Positions 4,979 through 5,148 of a DNA stretch of 5,148 nucleotides are shown piece after piece (position 1 is the first letter of the stretch; each line of letters starts with the position of its first letter). This DNA is from Shewanellaceae bacterium UBA2521. Lineage in GTDB: Bacteria > Pseudomonadota > Gammaproteobacteria > Enterobacterales > Shewanellaceae. The translations under genes and the position numbers were made by a program. The stretch lies in contig DDNL01000051.1 in NCBI GenBank assembly GCA_002341165.1, forward strand, positions 1 through 5,148, read 5' to 3'. Below the pieces are notes generated by a model, which saw only the letters and a list, made by a program, of their open reading frames with translations, did not search any database and was not told the origin of the DNA.

Positions 4979-5148
4979 CCTTATCCCCGTAAATAAAATC
5001 AAGACATAAATGAGATTCAACTCTCACTTGTAAATATCATCAGGTGGTATTCATGTTTGCTGATCTCGCAGCTTACTATGCGGGAGATGCGACAATCTTT
5101 TGGGGACGTTGTGATCACTCACGTTGACTTTCAATTCCCTCGTATGCG
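4979..5148. other. Region downstream of the initiator gene, with GC-rich end
   Basis: No clear terminator follows the initiator gene; the best hairpin there (TGAGA 5011-5015 with TCTCA 5022-5026) has no T-run. From about 5053 to the end the composition rises to about 48% GC (46 of 96), unlike the AT-rich bases before it. Another imperfect stem (ATCTC/GAGAT plus GCA/TGC, about 5063-5088) lies here. On the minus strand a frame is open from the right edge to a stop at 5051-5053 (about 32 codons), which could be the end of a gene cut by the window, but I do not recognise it. Confidence 0.4.
5053..5127 (+). CDS. Possible 24-residue small protein, unrecognised
   Basis: An ATG at 5053 is preceded by AGGTGG (5042-5047) at a 5-base distance, a good ribosome binding site, and the frame runs 24 codons to TGA at 5125-5127. 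The product (MFADLAAYYAGDATIFWGRC and four more residues) matches no family I recognise. It lies 74 bases after the initiator stop in the same direction and in the GC-richer end region. It may be a leader peptide, a tiny accessory protein or chance; a longer open frame shifted relative to it also runs to the right edge. The ribosome binding site is the only real support. Confidence 0.2.
   Translation: MFADLAAYYAGDATIFWGRCDHSR

Noticed and set aside
4981..4989. DnaA-box-like TTATCCCCG after the initiator gene
   Set aside because: Two mismatches to the consensus and isolated from the origin.
3119..5124. 12-base inverted match (ACGTGAGTGATC) between the second recombinase and the right edge, both readable as V-S-D
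   Set aside because: About one such match is expected by chance. The right-edge minus-strand frame lacks the catalytic tyrosine and the motifs before it, so a recombinase remnant is not supported.
1..5148. XerC/XerD pdif sites of the Acinetobacter type
   Set aside because: I looked for the two 11-base arms around a 6-base spacer and found no convincing match.
1..5148. CRISPR array, tRNA, rRNA or insertion sequence
   Set aside because: No spacer-repeat pattern of CRISPR type (the 22-bp repeats are contiguous iterons), no tRNA-like cloverleaf noticed, and no transposase or terminal inverted repeats with target duplications.

Overview
The window looks like the backbone of a small, AT-rich theta-replicating plasmid, most likely from Acinetobacter or another Moraxellaceae. 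That host call is inference, from base composition, a Rep_3-type initiator behind 22-bp iterons, and the general style of the genes. The window is 5148 bases with a complete replicon and no chromosomal gene. It could be a whole small plasmid opened at an arbitrary point, but the ends alone do not prove this.

Layout. (1) 1-860 holds no convincing gene. It carries four copies of a GC-rich motif (GTGGCACGGA) usually next to an A-tract, a near-perfect 17-bp-arm hairpin (254-304), a weaker hairpin (469-513), a rho-independent terminator (670-693) and a 14-bp palindrome (710-723). (2) 941-3252 is a two-gene operon of tyrosine recombinases joined by an ATGA stop/start overlap. Both keep the full R-K-H-R-H-Y catalytic set. 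An 18-bp perfect palindrome lies just upstream of the first ribosome binding site. (3) 3355-3913 is a very well organised replication origin. In order it has two overlapping DnaA boxes, an AT-rich unwinding region of three ~21-bp repeats, an IHF consensus match, six iterons spaced exactly 22 bp, four inverted pairs of iteron-like sequence spaced 74/64/64 bp, an extended -10 promoter, and a seventh iteron at the ribosome binding site of the initiator gene. (4) 3920-4978 encodes the replication initiator (Rep_3 / RepB family, two winged-helix domains plus a long charged tail). (5) 4979-5148 is mostly non-coding. Its last ~95 bases are clearly richer in GC and contain at most one tiny reading frame.

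How it works together. The initiator would bind the iterons as monomer to open the AT-rich region with host DnaA and IHF. As dimer it would bind the inverted pairs to repress its own promoter and limit copy number; this is the known Rep_3 logic, and the four-fold operator array is the unusual part. The recombinase pair is the only other protein-coding module. No mobilisation, partition, toxin-antitoxin or cargo gene is visible. The recombinases may therefore serve multimer resolution, plasmid fusion/integration or inversion, with the upstream GTGGCACGGA copies as the most obvious candidate sites (inference).
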